64,000 bases of DNA from G965216695 sp965216695 (GTDB taxonomy: Bacteria > Pseudomonadota > Gammaproteobacteria > Pseudomonadales > Azotimanducaceae), in assembly GCA_965216695.1 (NCBI GenBank), contig OZ244212.1:3782001-3846000 (forward strand), written 5' to 3'. Both the position numbers and the translations under genes were made by a program. Shown in pieces: positions 44,379-55,639 of the stretch. Each line of letters opens with the position of its first letter. Position 1 is the first letter of the stretch. The notes below the pieces were generated by a model, which was not told the origin of the DNA, ran no database searches, and saw only the letters and a list, made by a program, of their open reading frames with translations.

Positions 44379-45208
44379 ACACTCGCCTCAGAAAACAGCG
44401 CAACGACCGCAATCGGTTGTTCAAACGGTTGCGCCGGCTCACGGGTCGCGCGATCAGCGACTATCGCCTGATCGAACCAGACGACCATGTGATGGTTTGC
44501 GTGTCCGGTGGAAAAGACTCCTACGCGCTCCTCGACCTGTTGCTGAGCCTGCGCGACCATGCACCGGTGGATTTCCGGATCACGGCGGTGAATCTGGATC
44601 AGAAACAACCCGGATATCCCACCGACGTACTGCCTGACTATCTGCGGGCCAGGGGCGTCGCGTATCAGATCCTGGAACAGGACACCTACAGCGTCGTCAC
44701 CGAGTTGACCCCCACTGGAAAAACGCTGTGTCCTGTCTGTTCGCGACTGCGGCGGGGGATCCTCTACTCCCATGCCGTGCACATCGGTGCGGACAAGATC
44801 GCGCTGGGCCATCACATGGACGATGTGGTGGAAACAATGTTTCTGAACATGTTCTACGGGTCACGACTGAAAGCCATGCCGCCGAAACTGAAAAGCGACG
44901 ACGGTCGCAACGTTGTGATCCGGCCGCTGTATTACTGCCGCGAGAAGGACCTCCAGCGGTGGAGTGCTTATGCCGACTATCCGATCATTCCGTGCAACCT
45001 GTGCGGCTCGCAGGACAACCTGCAGCGCCAGGTGGTCAAAAACATGCTGGCGCAGTGGGAGCGTGAACAACCGGGACGGGTGGAAAACATCGCACGTAGC
45101 CTTCGGAACGTATCGACGTCCCACCTCGGGGATGCCGCACTGTTCGACTTTGAGGGCCTGCAACGCGACGCCGGCATTCCGGTAATGCAGATCGTACCGG
45201 ACGCCTGA
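44375..45208 (+). CDS. ttcA: tRNA 2-thiocytidine(32) synthetase
   Basis: 277 residues from the ATG overlapping the ybbP stop. The ATP pyrophosphatase PP-loop SGGKDS is at 44-49, followed by the catalytic CxxC in [11 protein letters not shown] near 120 and a further Cys near the end of the domain (IPCNLCGSQ). It forms s2C at tRNA position 32 with an Fe-S cluster. Its stop lies one base from the convergent stop of the giant kinase, with no room for a terminator. Confidence 0.96.
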   Translation: MNTRLRKQRNDRNRLFKRLRRLTGRAISDYRLIEPDDHVMVCVSGGKDSYALLDLLLSLRDHAPVDFRITAVNLDQKQPGYPTDVLPDYLRARGVAYQILEQDTYSVVTELTPTGKTLCPVCSRLRRGILYSHAVHIGADKIALGHHMDDVVETMFLNMFYGSRLKAMPPKLKSDDGRNVVIRPLYYCREKDLQRWSAYADYPIIPCNLCGSQDNLQRQVVKNMLAQWEREQPGRVENIARSLRNVSTSHLGDAALFDFEGLQRDAGIPVMQIVPDA

Positions 45209-45209
45209 T

Positions 45210-48200
45210 TCAGTGGGACAGTTCCGCCGATGTATCGTCGGCCCGCAACACGACCTCGTTGCTTGCGATTGCAGCGGTGGATTCGAGGACTTCGGTCAAC
45301 GCCAATTCGAAGCTCTGAACGAGTCCCAGCAGGTTCTTAGCGTCGCCCCGGGCGAGTGCGAGTTCCAGCGTTTTGGATGCTTCTTTCAGGCGTTGTGCTC
45401 CGAAACTGCCGGCTACGCCGTGCAGATTGTGGGCCAGACGCTCGGCTTCCTCGAACGACTCTTCGGTAACGAACGCGCGGATCTTCTGCGCCGCATCTCC
45501 GTAGTAGGTGCCAAAGTCGCCCATCAGCTTGACCATCAGTTTAACGTTGCCGTTGTGACCGCGAATGGCGTCCGGCAGATTGATTCCGGGTAGGCGTTGG
45601 GACGACAATTCGTCGAGGTTAGCGTTCGCGCGGGTCGGTGCCGCCGAGTCGGTGGCGCGGCGCTGCCGGGGGTCCAGCTCGCGCGGTGGCAACAGCGGGC
45701 CGAGTACGGCCAGTAACTGTTCGAAGTCGATCGGTTTGGTGACGTAGCCATCGCAGCCGGCGTCCAGCGCGGATTGCCGCCGCTGGGACATGGCGTCGGC
45801 TGATACCGCCACAATCGGCACGGTCAGGCCGTGGCTGCGAATGACGCGCACCGCTTCCAGACCGTCCATCTCCGGCATGTGAATATCCATCAGCACTGCG
45901 TCGTAATCTTTTTCGGTGGCGCGGGCAACCGCCTCGCGGCCATTGTGCGCAATGTCCACGGACGCGCCGTTGCGTTCCAGAAACTCGAGGGCGAGTTGCT
46001 GATTGATCGGATTGTCTTCCGCCACCAGCAGCGGACGGCCTTCCAGCACTGTGTCGTCGTTGCGGTAACGGCGCGACGCATCGGGTAACGGCACGGCGTC
46101 GGCGGCGCCGATGCCGAACCGCGCGGTGAAGTAGAAGCGGCTTCCGCGCCCCGGCTGGGAGGTCACCGATATTTCGCCACCCATCACTTCCACGAGACGT
46201 TTGCAGATCGTCAGTCCAAGCCCGGTTCCGCCGTAACGCCGGGTTGTCGACGTTTCGGCCTGCTCGAACGAGTCGAACAGCCGCGACCGCTGTTCGTCCG
46301 AGATTCCGATGCCCGTATCTTCGACGGCAAATTCGAGCGTAACCTCGTCGTTAGTTCGCGCGACGAATTCGACGGAGAGGCGTATCGAACCGGTATCGGT
46401 AAATTTCGCGGCATTGCCGACGAGGTTCACGAATATCTGTTGCAACCGCAGTGCGTCGCCAACCAGGATCAGAGGCTGTGGCAGGTCGCTGACCTCTTCG
46501 GTGAGATCGTCGATCGAGAACGCGAGCCCGCGTTTGCGCAGTTCGGTACGGAACAGGCGCTGAACGTCGGCGAGCGAATCGGCCAGCCGAAAAGGCGCCT
46601 CCTCCAACGTCAGCTTGCCGGCCTCGATCTTGGAGAAGTCCAGCACGTCGCTGACGATGCCGAGGAGGTTCTCTGCTGCGCGCCGGATCGACGCGACGTA
46701 TTCGTGCTGTTTGTGATCGAGTTGCGTCTCGAGCGCGAGCTGCGTGAAGCCTACGATGGCGTTCATCGGCGTACGAATCTCATGGCTCATGTTCGCCAGG
46801 AACTCGCTTTTCGCTTCCGTGGCCGCTTCGGCTATCTGACGTTGTTTGTCGGCCTGTTCGCGTTCGATCTTCTCGGAGATATCCACGAGCGACCCATCGA
46901 TCATGTCGCCGAGTTCGGGATCGCGGTTCAGTCGTGCCGTGATCGACATCCAGAAGGTGCGGCCGTCGCGCGAGCTTGCCTGCGCCTCCAGCGCATTGAC
47001 GAAATGCAGTTCCTCGAGGCGCGTAATGAACGTCTGCGCATCCTCTTTGTGAACGAACACGGCGTCGACCAGATCGCGATATTCGTCGAGCAGCGCATCC
47101 ACCTCGTCGAATCCGAGGATCTCCGCGAGCGTTGGATTGGCACTGATCAGATTGCCTTCCCCGCTGATGCGGAACAGGCCTTCAATTGCGTTGTCGTACA
47201 GCGTCCGGTACTCGTCACGCGCGGAATGCAGGTCTGCATACAGCCGCGCGTTCTCGATCGAGATGGCGGCCTGTGAGGCCAGAAGCGCGAGTACTTCGAC
47301 GCGTTGTTCGGTGAATACACCGGTCAGCCAGCGGTGTTCGACATACATGACACCGGTTACGTCGCCGCGGTTGATGATTGGCAGGCACAGCACGCTCAGC
47401 GGTTCGAAATTCTTGACGTAGGTGTCCTGGGTGAACACGTCTTCTTTCGTTGCGTCGCTCAGCACCAGCACTTCCTTGGTCCGGGCGACGAACTGCACGA
47501 TGCTCTCCGGAACGTGCTCGGATTCCTCGACCGGTTGCGGCGGCTGCAACCGCTCCGCATCGTCGCCGTCCACCGTTGCGACGGCCTCCACGCCGAGCCG
47601 TCCGTCTTCGTTCGTGAGCAGGATGCACGCTTTCTGCGCGCCGGCGTGCTCCAGCGTCAGACGCAGCAGCTTGGTCATGACGCGATCGAGCATCACCTCG
47701 CCGGAAATCGTCTGGGCAGCGCGCAGAACGGTCGTGGTGTCGAGGAAGCGGTCGGAGTATTCCGTGCTTTCGAGCGTGGTCGTGTGGCTGTGGAAATCGC
47801 GTACCGTCAGGTCGACCAGGTCGCCGACGCTCAGCACCGATGCGTTCTGATAGGGCGCGGTATCCTCTTCGAGCAGGTATTGGAAGTCCCGCTCTATCTG
47901 CGTGACTTTCGCGGTTGCGCCCCAGCGTACGAAGGCCTGGTGGGCGTTGTGTGCGAAGAGCTTCGCGAAGTCGTTGCGGTTGGCGATCTGACATTTGCGC
48001 GCAGCCCGTTCGTAGGCAATGCCTTCATCGTTTGCGAGGCCGAGCTGACGCGCGCGTTCCGCGGCGGTTTCGAACAATTCCAGCGACCTGGTGATGCGCT
48101 TCTTCAGCCAGGCGAGTTCCGCCGCCAGCAACAGCATCTTGGGCTCCGCGTGTTCGGCGCCCCGGCGCCACCAGCGGCGCAACTTTTTCAGCGCGCGTTT

Positions 48201-51200
48201 CGCGGTGGCAACGTCCCGGCGGTTGCCTGAGATTGCGATCAGTCCCTCGGCAAACACCGTGGTTAACGCAAATGGCGAGTTGCGCACGGACGCGTCGTAT
48301 TCCTTTACGGTAGGCAGCAATTCGCTCGCGCCCGCCACGTCGTGAAAGAGCAGCGCGAAGAACAGGCGCGCGTTGTAGACGAACGCGGTTGCAAGGCGGT
48401 CGTCGGGGTTGCGCAGGTTGAGGAGCGAGTGACTGTCCTGGTCGTCGTCGCGGTCCGTCTGGCCGGTGAGGCTGCTGATGATCTGCAGCACAAACTGCGC
48501 GATGTTGGTGTCGGTTACGTTGTTGTACGCGGCTATCTGACGAACGTAGCCGCCGAGGTCGCGCCGTAACGATCCGAGTTCCAATCCGCGCAGCAAAGCG
48601 TTCGTCGCGTAAAACGCGGTGGCGAGCGCCGCGTATTCGTAGTCCTGGTGTGCCAGAGACCGGGCGATGTTCCGGTCGAGCGATCCCAGGGTGTGGTCGA
48701 GGGCGTTTGTCCACGGATCGACCAGACCGTTCAAGAGCGTTACCGCGCGAACCGCAAACGTGTCCTTCGGAAACTTCTGCGCCAGCACGCGTGCGTCCAT
48801 GCTGTCTCGGATCGCCGCGTTGTAGCGTCCCTCTGCAGCGTGCAGCGTTGCGCGAAACGCGTACGCGTACGCCACTTCGCCGCTATAGCCTTCGTGCCGG
48901 TCCGCCTGCTCAATCACCGTGTCGCAGAAACTCTGTAGACCGGTGTTCGACAGGTGGTAGTCGATGTGCAGCAGGTGGCAGTACAGCCGGTAGATCTGTT
49001 GCTGGCGCGCGTCGTTCAATCGCGGAACGGCGCTGGAGAACTGCGACCGGTGCGGACGCCAGAAGCCGCGATCGTGAAATGTGGCCATGGGCCAGCTGGT
49101 GGCGGGTGCGGGTTGCTCACCCAATGCCTGCAACGCGTCGATCGCGAGTTCCCTTGCCGCGGTAAGGTCATTGCTGACGATCGCTGCCCGGATGCGTACT
49201 TCGTCCATGCCGTTGGGGCCGGCGGACGACGCCTCCACTACCCGCTGCAACTGGTCGAAGTCACCGCACAGGAAGGCCGCTTCGGCGGCGCACTGGCACA
49301 GCTCCATATAGATCGGATCGTGGTGCGCGCGTGTACCCGAATACAGTGCCAGCCCGCTTCGGCAATACTTGTACGCCGGCTGGAAAGACCCCTGGTGCAG
49401 GGCTTCCCGGGCGGCAAGGAGATTGTAGTGCGCAACTTCGTTGTGCCGGTCATTCGGTTCCGCAAAGTCGACCGCGGCGTTCATGTGGTCGGCAATGCGC
49501 CAGATCTCGAGTCCCTGCGCGCGCTGACTGCGCACCATCTCATCGGCGATCCTGAAGTGGATGTCGCCCTTGCGCGATTCGTTGACGCCGGAGTACACAA
49601 ACGAACGGACCCGCGGATGGCCGAACCGGAAGCGCGATTGCTCCTCCACCAACAGCCCCTCGCGCACCGAACCTTTCAGCAGGACCGAGGCTTCGGCGTC
49701 GGTTTTCTCGAGAATGGGTGCGATCTCGGAGACCGAGAACTGATTGCCGTAGCAGGCTGCGGCGGCGAGCGCGTGGCGTTCCTCCGCAACCAGGTTTTCC
49801 ACCTGCTGGCGAATCCGATCCACGGAGTTGTTGCTGTAATAGTGGTCCTGAACCTGCTGCGAGTCCCAGGCCCAGACGCGACTGGTTTGTTCGAAATGAA
49901 TGCTGCCGTCGTGGTGCAACTCGAAGATCAGGTTGATGACGTCGTACGGCACGCCATCGGTCTTGCCGTGAATGACGCGCGCCAGATCCCGAACGCGAAC
50001 CTCGTTCTGCGAAAGCATGTCAGACAGCAGAATTCGGATAGCGGCTTTGTCGAGCGGCTCGAGTTCCAGCGTGCGGGTTTTGGTTGCGATCCGGGGACTC
50101 GCGAACGGGGCGGCCAGGTCCCGCTCGGACGTGAACATCATGAACAGGCTTTTGCTCTGAACCGCCTGGGTCAACAATGCGGACAGCGTCGCTTCCGAAA
50201 GTGGGTCGGCGTCTTCCAGAATCAAGCATACGGGATGCAGTGACAGCGCCATCAGCAGACCGTCGATGGCGCGCGTGATTTGCGCCGGGATCTCGTCCCC
50301 GGAGGGCGCAACGTGTTCGAGTTCGGGGATCGTGGGCAGCAGTGCGGTCACCTGTTCGGGCTTCATCGCGCCCAGACGCGAAACCACGCGTTCGCCGGCG
50401 GCGGTGTCCAGCGCCAGCGCCTGCCGCACCACCGGGCGCAGCAACTCGAGCCAGATCCGGTCCACGTCGGCGTTCTGGTAGTCGACGCCGGGCAGGGCCG
50501 GTACGTGCACCGTGGCGCACAGCACGTGGTCGCGGGCGCAGATTCGGGCGAACTCGTCCACCAGCGCCGACTTGCCGATGCCGTCCGGGGCCACCAGCTT
50601 TGCAAACAGCGTTTCGCCCGCCAGCGCTCTTTCCAGCAATGCGCGCAGCTCGGCGATCTCCGTTTTACGACCGTAGAGGCGGTTGGGCATCACGAGCTGG
50701 CCCGGGGAGTCGGTTCGACCCAGCGCAAACGACTGCGAAAGGCTGTTCTCAGCACCCCGCTGCAAGTCGTCTGCGACCGACGACGCCGTCTGATAGCGCG
50801 CCTCGGGCTGCTTCGACATCAGTTTCTGCACCACCTGTGCGAGCCACGACGGGGTGCGGTCGGTAACCTGATCCAGCGGCTCCGCCGTCTTCGCAATGTG
50901 GGCGTGGATCAGTTCGAGCGGATCGCTGTTGGTGAACGGTGGGCGACCCGCAAGGAGTTCGTAGAGCGTGACGCCAAGCGAATACAGGTCGGTGCGTGAA
51001 TCGACGGCGCGGTTCACGCGGCCGGTCTGTTCGGGGGAAATGTACTGCAGGGTTCCGGCGAGATGGGAGCGCGGATCCAGGTCGGGCTGTTCGCGGGTTG
51101 CGAACGTAGCAAGGCCGAAATCGATCAGATAGATGTCGCGGTCTTCGGTAACGAGGATGTTGGCCGGATTGAGGTCGCGGTGGATGACGCCCTCGTCGTG

Positions 51201-51521
51201 AATCGACTGAACCGCGTGGGCGATCGCGGTGGCCAGCTCGAGCGTCTCGTCGAGCTCCAGCACCCGGTTACGCACGAAATCGCGCAGACTGGTTCCGCCG
51301 ACGTCTTCGAAGAACAGCTCACGCGCGTCCGCATCGTACTCGACGGCCCGGCAGACGTACGGACTCGTGAGTGACTGATTGACGTTGAACTCATGCTGGT
51401 AGCGTACGATCGCGTTCGCGGAGTGCGAAGGTGATTTCAGCGCTTTGCAGATAAGCGTGCGGGTGCCGTCGTTGACGCGCGTAACGAGGGTCGTCGAACT
51501 TTCGTAGATTACCTCAGGCAA
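45210..51521 (-). CDS. Trifunctional Ser/Thr kinase - AAA ATPase - hybrid sensor histidine kinase
   Basis: 2103 residues. Order of domains: Hanks-type kinase (about 10-265; catalytic loop HRDLNPANI near 114, DFG near 131, activation segment YISPEQTGR); AAA_16 ATPase (about 285-560; Walker A variant APDGIGKSA near 310, Walker B LILEDAD); a long TPR-like helical region (to about 1270); GAF (about 1280-1430); PAS (about 1440-1560); HisKA with SHEIRTPMN near 1580; HATPase; receiver with [11 protein letters not shown] near 1875; and HPt with [10 protein letters not shown] near 2030. No membrane helix is evident, so it senses internal or scaffolded cues. It follows an OmpR-type regulator by 30 bases, its likely phosphorelay output. 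Confidence 0.92.
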   Translation of the reverse strand: MPEVIYESSTTLVTRVNDGTRTLICKALKSPSHSANAIVRYQHEFNVNQSLTSPYVCRAVEYDADARELFFEDVGGTSLRDFVRNRVLELDETLELATAIAHAVQSIHDEGVIHRDLNPANILVTEDRDIYLIDFGLATFATREQPDLDPRSHLAGTLQYISPEQTGRVNRAVDSRTDLYSLGVTLYELLAGRPPFTNSDPLELIHAHIAKTAEPLDQVTDRTPSWLAQVVQKLMSKQPEARYQTASSVADDLQRGAENSLSQSFALGRTDSPGQLVMPNRLYGRKTEIAELRALLERALAGETLFAKLVAPDGIGKSALVDEFARICARDHVLCATVHVPALPGVDYQNADVDRIWLELLRPVVRQALALDTAAGERVVSRLGAMKPEQVTALLPTIPELEHVAPSGDEIPAQITRAIDGLLMALSLHPVCLILEDADPLSEATLSALLTQAVQSKSLFMMFTSERDLAAPFASPRIATKTRTLELEPLDKAAIRILLSDMLSQNEVRVRDLARVIHGKTDGVPYDVINLIFELHHDGSIHFEQTSRVWAWDSQQVQDHYYSNNSVDRIRQQVENLVAEERHALAAAACYGNQFSVSEIAPILEKTDAEASVLLKGSVREGLLVEEQSRFRFGHPRVRSFVYSGVNESRKGDIHFRIADEMVRSQRAQGLEIWRIADHMNAAVDFAEPNDRHNEVAHYNLLAAREALHQGSFQPAYKYCRSGLALYSGTRAHHDPIYMELCQCAAEAAFLCGDFDQLQRVVEASSAGPNGMDEVRIRAAIVSNDLTAARELAIDALQALGEQPAPATSWPMATFHDRGFWRPHRSQFSSAVPRLNDARQQQIYRLYCHLLHIDYHLSNTGLQSFCDTVIEQADRHEGYSGEVAYAYAFRATLHAAEGRYNAAIRDSMDARVLAQKFPKDTFAVRAVTLLNGLVDPWTNALDHTLGSLDRNIARSLAHQDYEYAALATAFYATNALLRGLELGSLRRDLGGYVRQIAAYNNVTDTNIAQFVLQIISSLTGQTDRDDDQDSHSLLNLRNPDDRLATAFVYNARLFFALLFHDVAGASELLPTVKEYDASVRNSPFALTTVFAEGLIAISGNRRDVATAKRALKKLRRWWRRGAEHAEPKMLLLAAELAWLKKRITRSLELFETAAERARQLGLANDEGIAYERAARKCQIANRNDFAKLFAHNAHQAFVRWGATAKVTQIERDFQYLLEEDTAPYQNASVLSVGDLVDLTVRDFHSHTTTLESTEYSDRFLDTTTVLRAAQTISGEVMLDRVMTKLLRLTLEHAGAQKACILLTNEDGRLGVEAVATVDGDDAERLQPPQPVEESEHVPESIVQFVARTKEVLVLSDATKEDVFTQDTYVKNFEPLSVLCLPIINRGDVTGVMYVEHRWLTGVFTEQRVEVLALLASQAAISIENARLYADLHSARDEYRTLYDNAIEGLFRISGEGNLISANPTLAEILGFDEVDALLDEYRDLVDAVFVHKEDAQTFITRLEELHFVNALEAQASSRDGRTFWMSITARLNRDPELGDMIDGSLVDISEKIEREQADKQRQIAEAATEAKSEFLANMSHEIRTPMNAIVGFTQLALETQLDHKQHEYVASIRRAAENLLGIVSDVLDFSKIEAGKLTLEEAPFRLADSLADVQRLFRTELRKRGLAFSIDDLTEEVSDLPQPLILVGDALRLQQIFVNLVGNAAKFTDTGSIRLSVEFVARTNDEVTLEFAVEDTGIGISDEQRSRLFDSFEQAETSTTRRYGGTGLGLTICKRLVEVMGGEISVTSQPGRGSRFYFTARFGIGAADAVPLPDASRRYRNDDTVLEGRPLLVAEDNPINQQLALEFLERNGASVDIAHNGREAVARATEKDYDAVLMDIHMPEMDGLEAVRVIRSHGLTVPIVAVSADAMSQRRQSALDAGCDGYVTKPIDFEQLLAVLGPLLPPRELDPRQRRATDSAAPTRANANLDELSSQRLPGINLPDAIRGHNGNVKLMVKLMGDFGTYYGDAAQKIRAFVTEESFEEAERLAHNLHGVAGSFGAQRLKEASKTLELALARGDAKNLLGLVQSFELALTEVLESTAAIASNEVVLRADDTSAELSH

Positions 51522-51551
51522 CGCCGTGCACCCGCCAGGTCAGGTCGCGGC

Positions 51552-52262
51552 TCAGGCAACTTCAGGGGTGAACAGGTAGCCCGTGCCGTGAATCGTTGCG
51601 ATGATCTTTGCGTTGGCCGCGCGTTCTCCGAGCTTTTTACGCAGCTGGCCGACCAGAACGTCGATGTAGCGGTCGTCCGGGAACCATTCGCGGTTGCGAA
51701 TCCGGTTCATCAACTGATCGCGGTTCATGACTTCGCCCGCGCGCTCCATGAACGCGAGAAGCAGCTGGTACTCGCCCGCAGACAACTGGGTTTCAGTCCC
51801 TTCGGGTGACGTCAGCTCGCGCTTGTTGAGATCCAGTGTCCAGCCCTCGAACGTCCGCAGGTGGTTCTTTTTTCGTTGCTTCTGCTGCGCCTGCACGCGC
51901 CGGATCAGGTTGCGTGACCGGCTCAGCAGTTCGCGCGGGTCAAACGGTTTCGTTACGTAGTCGTCGGCGCCGCTCTCGAGACCGAGGATGCGATCGATCT
52001 GCTCCTGCTTGCTGGTAACAAGGATGATGCCGATGTCCGAGTTCATGCGGATTTCCCGCGTCAGCGTCAAACCGTCTTTCCCGGGCAGCTTGATGTCGAG
52101 CAACACCAGTATTACATCGGTGTCGGTCACCAACTTGTTGACTTCGTCACCGGAACCGGTGGATGAGACGCGAAACCCCTCCTCCTCGAAATAGGAGACG
52201 AGTTGCTCTCGGGTGATGGGTTCGTCCTCGACGATGAGGATGTGGTCCTGTTGTTCAGACAT
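51552..52262 (-). CDS. OmpR/TorR-family response regulator
   Basis: 236 residues: receiver domain (phosphoacceptor Asp in VLLDIKLPGKDG, switch Thr in ILVTSKQ, Lys in YVTKPFDPRE), a basic linker (QAQQKQRKKNHLR) and a winged-helix DNA-binding domain (about 135-232; VLVGQLRKKLGE and IATIHGTGYLF). The receiver is closest in style to ArcA/TorR. It is the first gene of a two-gene unit with the giant hybrid kinase, so it is the probable final phosphate acceptor from its HPt domain. Confidence 0.94.
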   Translation of the reverse strand: MSEQQDHILIVEDEPITREQLVSYFEEEGFRVSSTGSGDEVNKLVTDTDVILVLLDIKLPGKDGLTLTREIRMNSDIGIILVTSKQEQIDRILGLESGADDYVTKPFDPRELLSRSRNLIRRVQAQQKQRKKNHLRTFEGWTLDLNKRELTSPEGTETQLSAGEYQLLLAFMERAGEVMNRDQLMNRIRNREWFPDDRYIDVLVGQLRKKLGERAANAKIIATIHGTGYLFTPEVA

Positions 52263-52400
52263 AAGTTCCTCAATCCTGATGGAACGTGCACGGCCCGCGG
52301 CCGTGTGTCGCGCGCAACCGGCGGGTACTCAAGCCGTTACGTTAGTCCGGGCGCTACGGTCACACAAACGCAATCCCTTAGGTTGAGCGCTGGTTCACGC

Positions 52401-52414
52401 TATCATTGCGCCCG
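52401..52414 (+). promoter_or_regulatory. -10 element placing yheU transcription at its start codon
   Basis: TATCAT at 52401-52406 is a good -10, and 7 bases separate it from the GTG start of yheU. No Shine-Dalgarno is visible in this span and the -35 is weak. A leaderless message is possible. Confidence 0.3.
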
Positions 52415-52635
52415 TGATCATAGTTCCCTGGCAAGCGCTGTCGGCCGATGCACTCGCGGGTGTGATAGACGACTTCGTGCTTCGGGAGGGAACCGACTAC
52501 GGGGCGAGAATGCCGACACTGGAAGAAAAACGCAATTGCGTGCTCGGGCAGCTGCGCGACGGATCTGCACAGGTCGTGTTCGATCCGCAGACGCGCTCGA
52601 CGACGGTTCAGCAATGCGACGGAACCGTGCAATGA
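52414..52635 (+). CDS. yheU: YheU family protein (UPF0270)
   Basis: 73 residues from a GTG. The sequence follows the family closely: IIVPWQALSADALAGVIDDF, VLREGTDYG, then a LEEKRNCVLGQLRDG segment and an acidic/Val strand. Function is unknown; the family is restricted largely to gammaproteobacteria. The stop overlaps the ATG of the next gene. Confidence 0.9.
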   Translation: MIIVPWQALSADALAGVIDDFVLREGTDYGARMPTLEEKRNCVLGQLRDGSAQVVFDPQTRSTTVQQCDGTVQ

Positions 52636-53150
52636 GTACCGTCGTTGGTGCAGGGTCAGGAGGGGTTCGGCTGCTCGCCGCGCTTATCGCGCTGTGCGGC
52701 GCTGCCGGTCCACTATGCGCCGAGGTGGTGCTCGATTACGAAGTCGCGAAGGTGACGCGCGAAGTGGACGAGAACGGACGGACGGTTGGGCGGCTGGTTC
52801 CGGCCGAGCACGTGCGTGAAGGCGATGAACTGCGTTACACAATCGCGTTTACCAACGTCGGCGACGAGACGCTGGGACCAGGACGTGTGGTGATCACGTC
52901 GCCGTTGCCGATCGGAACCCGGTATGTGGCGGGCAGTGCGTTCGGCGCGGGCACGGACATCCTCTTCTCTACCGATCAGGGCCACGTGTTTGCATCTGCG
53001 GCGGATCTGTCGGACGAAACGGTCGAAACACCGGAAGGGGAAACGAGCGGTTCGTTGAAGCACGTGGACACGATCCGCTGGATATTCAATCAACCGCTCG
53101 GGGTTGCGCGGACGAGTACGGTCTCGTTTGCGGTCGTACTCAACGAGTGA
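52632..53150 (+). CDS. Exported DUF11-like protein
   Basis: 172 residues from the ATG overlapping the yheU stop. A signal peptide (LLAALIALCGAAGPLCAE) leads to a beta-sandwich-like domain with LRYTIAFTNVGDETLGPGRV and SPLPIGTRYVAGSA, the pattern of DUF11/conserved repeat proteins, then DTIRWIFNQPLGVARTSTVSF. Probably periplasmic or surface. Function unknown; it is most likely co-translated with yheU. Confidence 0.72.
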   Translation: MSTVVGAGSGGVRLLAALIALCGAAGPLCAEVVLDYEVAKVTREVDENGRTVGRLVPAEHVREGDELRYTIAFTNVGDETLGPGRVVITSPLPIGTRYVAGSAFGAGTDILFSTDQGHVFASAADLSDETVETPEGETSGSLKHVDTIRWIFNQPLGVARTSTVSFAVVLNE

Positions 53151-53258
53151 ACGGAGACCGGTACGCGTGCGTCGGCGACCGGCTGCGCGGCATCTCCGGT
53201 GTGCGATTGCCCTGTGCTATTGGATTGGCTATCGTGCGCCCCTTTGCGGAACCGGACG

Positions 53259-53510
53259 GTGGCTGAATCTCCGAGTTTCACGGCCCTGGCGCTCCGTCCG
53301 GGCGTCGTCCGACGCGCGTTGAACACAGCGTTGTTGGTAGGAACCCTGTTGGCACTGATCAACCACGGTGATGCGCTGCTGATCGGACAGTTCGACGGGC
53401 AGCGGTTACTGAAGATTCTGCTCACCTATCTCGTTCCCTACGGGGTTGCAACGTATGCCGCAGTCGGCGCGTTGCGCGATCGCGCGCGGCGTGAGGAGTC
53501 GATCGGTTGA
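53259..53510 (+). CDS. NrtS-like small membrane protein
   Basis: 83 residues from GTG 53259. Two hydrophobic segments (ALNTALLVGTLLALIN and LLTYLVPYGVATYAAVGAL) flank a conserved HGDALLIGQFDGQRLLKI loop, the layout of the NrtS family described as nitrate/nitrite transporter-like. Membrane location is clear; transport of nitrate is by family name only. Its stop overlaps the TTG of the TonB receptor gene. Confidence 0.65.
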   Translation: MAESPSFTALALRPGVVRRALNTALLVGTLLALINHGDALLIGQFDGQRLLKILLTYLVPYGVATYAAVGALRDRARREESIG

Positions 53511-55639
53511 ATAATGACCCAGAAAGCCCGGTTGAATGTCGTTGGGTCCGGTTGCGCCTCGGTTGGGCGGCGGCCGTTGTCTCGGTGCTGCCAGCATTGG
53601 TGGTCGCGGCGTCGCCGGAACGGGCGTCTGCTGCGGCAGACGGGGCGGATGGCAACAGGGCCGATTCCCGGACTGTGGAAGAGCTGGTGGTGGTGGCCGA
53701 TCGCGCGCTCTCACCGTTGATCGGGGATACGTCCAGCGTAACGGTACTGACATCGGACACGATCGAAACCATCGGCGCGACCCATGTGAACGAAGTGATG
53801 AGTGCGGTGCCGGGTGTTTGGGTGAGTCGTGGATCCGGACATGAGCATCTGACGGCGATCCGCTCTCCGGTGCTCACCGGCGCCGGCGCCTGCGGGGAAT
53901 TCCTGTTCCTGGAGAACGGACTGCCGATACGGCCCGCCGGCTTCTGCAACGTCAACGGGCTTTTCGAGGCGAACAGTGAACAGGCGTCGCTGATCGAAGT
54001 CTGGCGTGGACCGGGAAGTGCGGTGCTGGGGGGCAACGCGGTGCACGGTGCAGTGAATGTCGTGCACGCGCCCCGCGGCAATCATGTTTCGCTGGAGGCG
54101 GGACCGTACGATTTCGGACGGGCAAAGCTCGCGGTCGAGCGTCGAGGCGAGCGAACGCAGGCGTGGTTGCAGGCGCATGGGACGCACAGTAACGGGTACC
54201 GCGATGCCACCGGCTATGGTCAGCAGAAGCTGCATGGCGGGCTGTCCACAGAGGTTGGAGGCTGGCGCGTCACACAGACAGTTGCGGCAACGCTCCTCAA
54301 CCAGGAAACCGGAGCGTTCGTGCGTGGCTTCGAGGTCTACGAAGATGACGATCTGCGCCGCAGCAATCCCAATCCGGAAGCGTACCGCGATGCGTGGTCC
54401 GTGCGACTTGCGACGCATCTGGAGAATGGCGTCTGGCGTGTGACTCCCTACCTGCGACGATCACGTATGACGTTTTTGCAACACTTCCTACCGGGTCAAC
54501 CGACCGAGACGAACGCGCAGACCAGCGGCGGGGTATTGGCGTCGCGGCAGTACGACTTTGACCGCCATGATCTGAGCGTTGGCGCTCACGTCGAGTACGG
54601 TAACGGCTCGTTGCGCCAGCGGCAGGTAGGGCCCACGGTGGGGTCGGCGTTTCTTGTCGAGACGCGGCCGCCGGGTCTTCATTACGATTACGATGTTTCC
54701 ATGGCGATGGCCGCGGCGTTCGTGCAGGGCCGCGTCGACCTGACCGATCTGTGGCGCCTGTCCTATGATGCCCGGGTGGAATCATTGTGGTATGACTACG
54801 ACAACCGCCACATTGCCGGTAACACCCGGGACGACGGCAGCGCGTGCGGATTCGGCGGCTGTCTCTACACCCGCCCCGCCGATCGCGACGATCGCTTCAC
54901 CGAGGTCGCCGGCCGCCTCGGCATCGAGCGTGCAATGAGCGTCGGTGGAGTCGACGGACTGGCGTATGGCGCGATCAGCACCGGATTCCGGCCGCCCCAG
55001 GCAACCGAGCTCTACCGGTTGCAGAACGGCCAGACCGTCGCGGATCTGGACGCCGAGCGGCTCGTTTCCCTGGAAGCGGGTGTGCGCCTCGCGGGCGTGG
55101 ACATGGCGGCCTTCGCGGAGCGTACCCGCCACTTCATATTCCGCGATGCGGAAGGCTTCAATGTCAGTGACGGAAAGACGAAATCGTACGGCATTGAGCT
55201 GGGTCTGGATCGCCGGTTCGGCCGGCACGGTTTCGCGCTGGCCGCGACCTATGCGGTGCACAGGTATGACTTCGACCGGGCCGCGGCTGCCCGAGAGGTC
55301 ATTACAAAGAACAATATGGTGGACACGGCGCCGCGTTGGTTGGGCAGCGCGCGCTGGCACGCCGACCTCGGTGCCGGCGTTGAAAGCGAGCTGGAATACG
55401 TGTTCGTGGGCCCGCACTACACCAACGCAGCCAACACCGCGAAGTACGATGGCCACGGCATCGTCAACCTGCGCCTGAGTTGGCGCGCGAGTCGTCGTCT
55501 GGACGTGTTTGCACGGGTCGTGAACCTGCTTGACGAGGAGTATGCCGACCGCGCGGATTTCGCGTTCGGCAACCACCGGTATTTTCCCGGCATGCCTGCC
55601 CAGATCTACGCGGGCGTAAAGTTCGCGTTCAACGATTGA
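53507..55639 (+). CDS. TonB-dependent outer-membrane receptor
   Basis: 710 residues from a TTG; no better start is seen. A signal peptide ([19 protein letters not shown]) is followed by a TonB-box-like [10 protein letters not shown], the plug domain with [15 protein letters not shown] and [23 protein letters not shown], and a 22-strand barrel ending in AGVKFAFND, which lacks a final aromatic. Two Cys 18 residues apart in the plug (GACGEF and GFCNVNG, about 128 and 146) may form a disulfide. Substrate unknown. Its end overlaps the ppnN start, in a run that leads into the haem/cytochrome c genes. Confidence 0.92.
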   Translation: MNNDPESPVECRWVRLRLGWAAAVVSVLPALVVAASPERASAAADGADGNRADSRTVEELVVVADRALSPLIGDTSSVTVLTSDTIETIGATHVNEVMSAVPGVWVSRGSGHEHLTAIRSPVLTGAGACGEFLFLENGLPIRPAGFCNVNGLFEANSEQASLIEVWRGPGSAVLGGNAVHGAVNVVHAPRGNHVSLEAGPYDFGRAKLAVERRGERTQAWLQAHGTHSNGYRDATGYGQQKLHGGLSTEVGGWRVTQTVAATLLNQETGAFVRGFEVYEDDDLRRSNPNPEAYRDAWSVRLATHLENGVWRVTPYLRRSRMTFLQHFLPGQPTETNAQTSGGVLASRQYDFDRHDLSVGAHVEYGNGSLRQRQVGPTVGSAFLVETRPPGLHYDYDVSMAMAAAFVQGRVDLTDLWRLSYDARVESLWYDYDNRHIAGNTRDDGSACGFGGCLYTRPADRDDRFTEVAGRLGIERAMSVGGVDGLAYGAISTGFRPPQATELYRLQNGQTVADLDAERLVSLEAGVRLAGVDMAAFAERTRHFIFRDAEGFNVSDGKTKSYGIELGLDRRFGRHGFALAATYAVHRYDFDRAAAAREVITKNNMVDTAPRWLGSARWHADLGAGVESELEYVFVGPHYTNAANTAKYDGHGIVNLRLSWRASRRLDVFARVVNLLDEEYADRADFAFGNHRYFPGMPAQIYAGVKFAFND

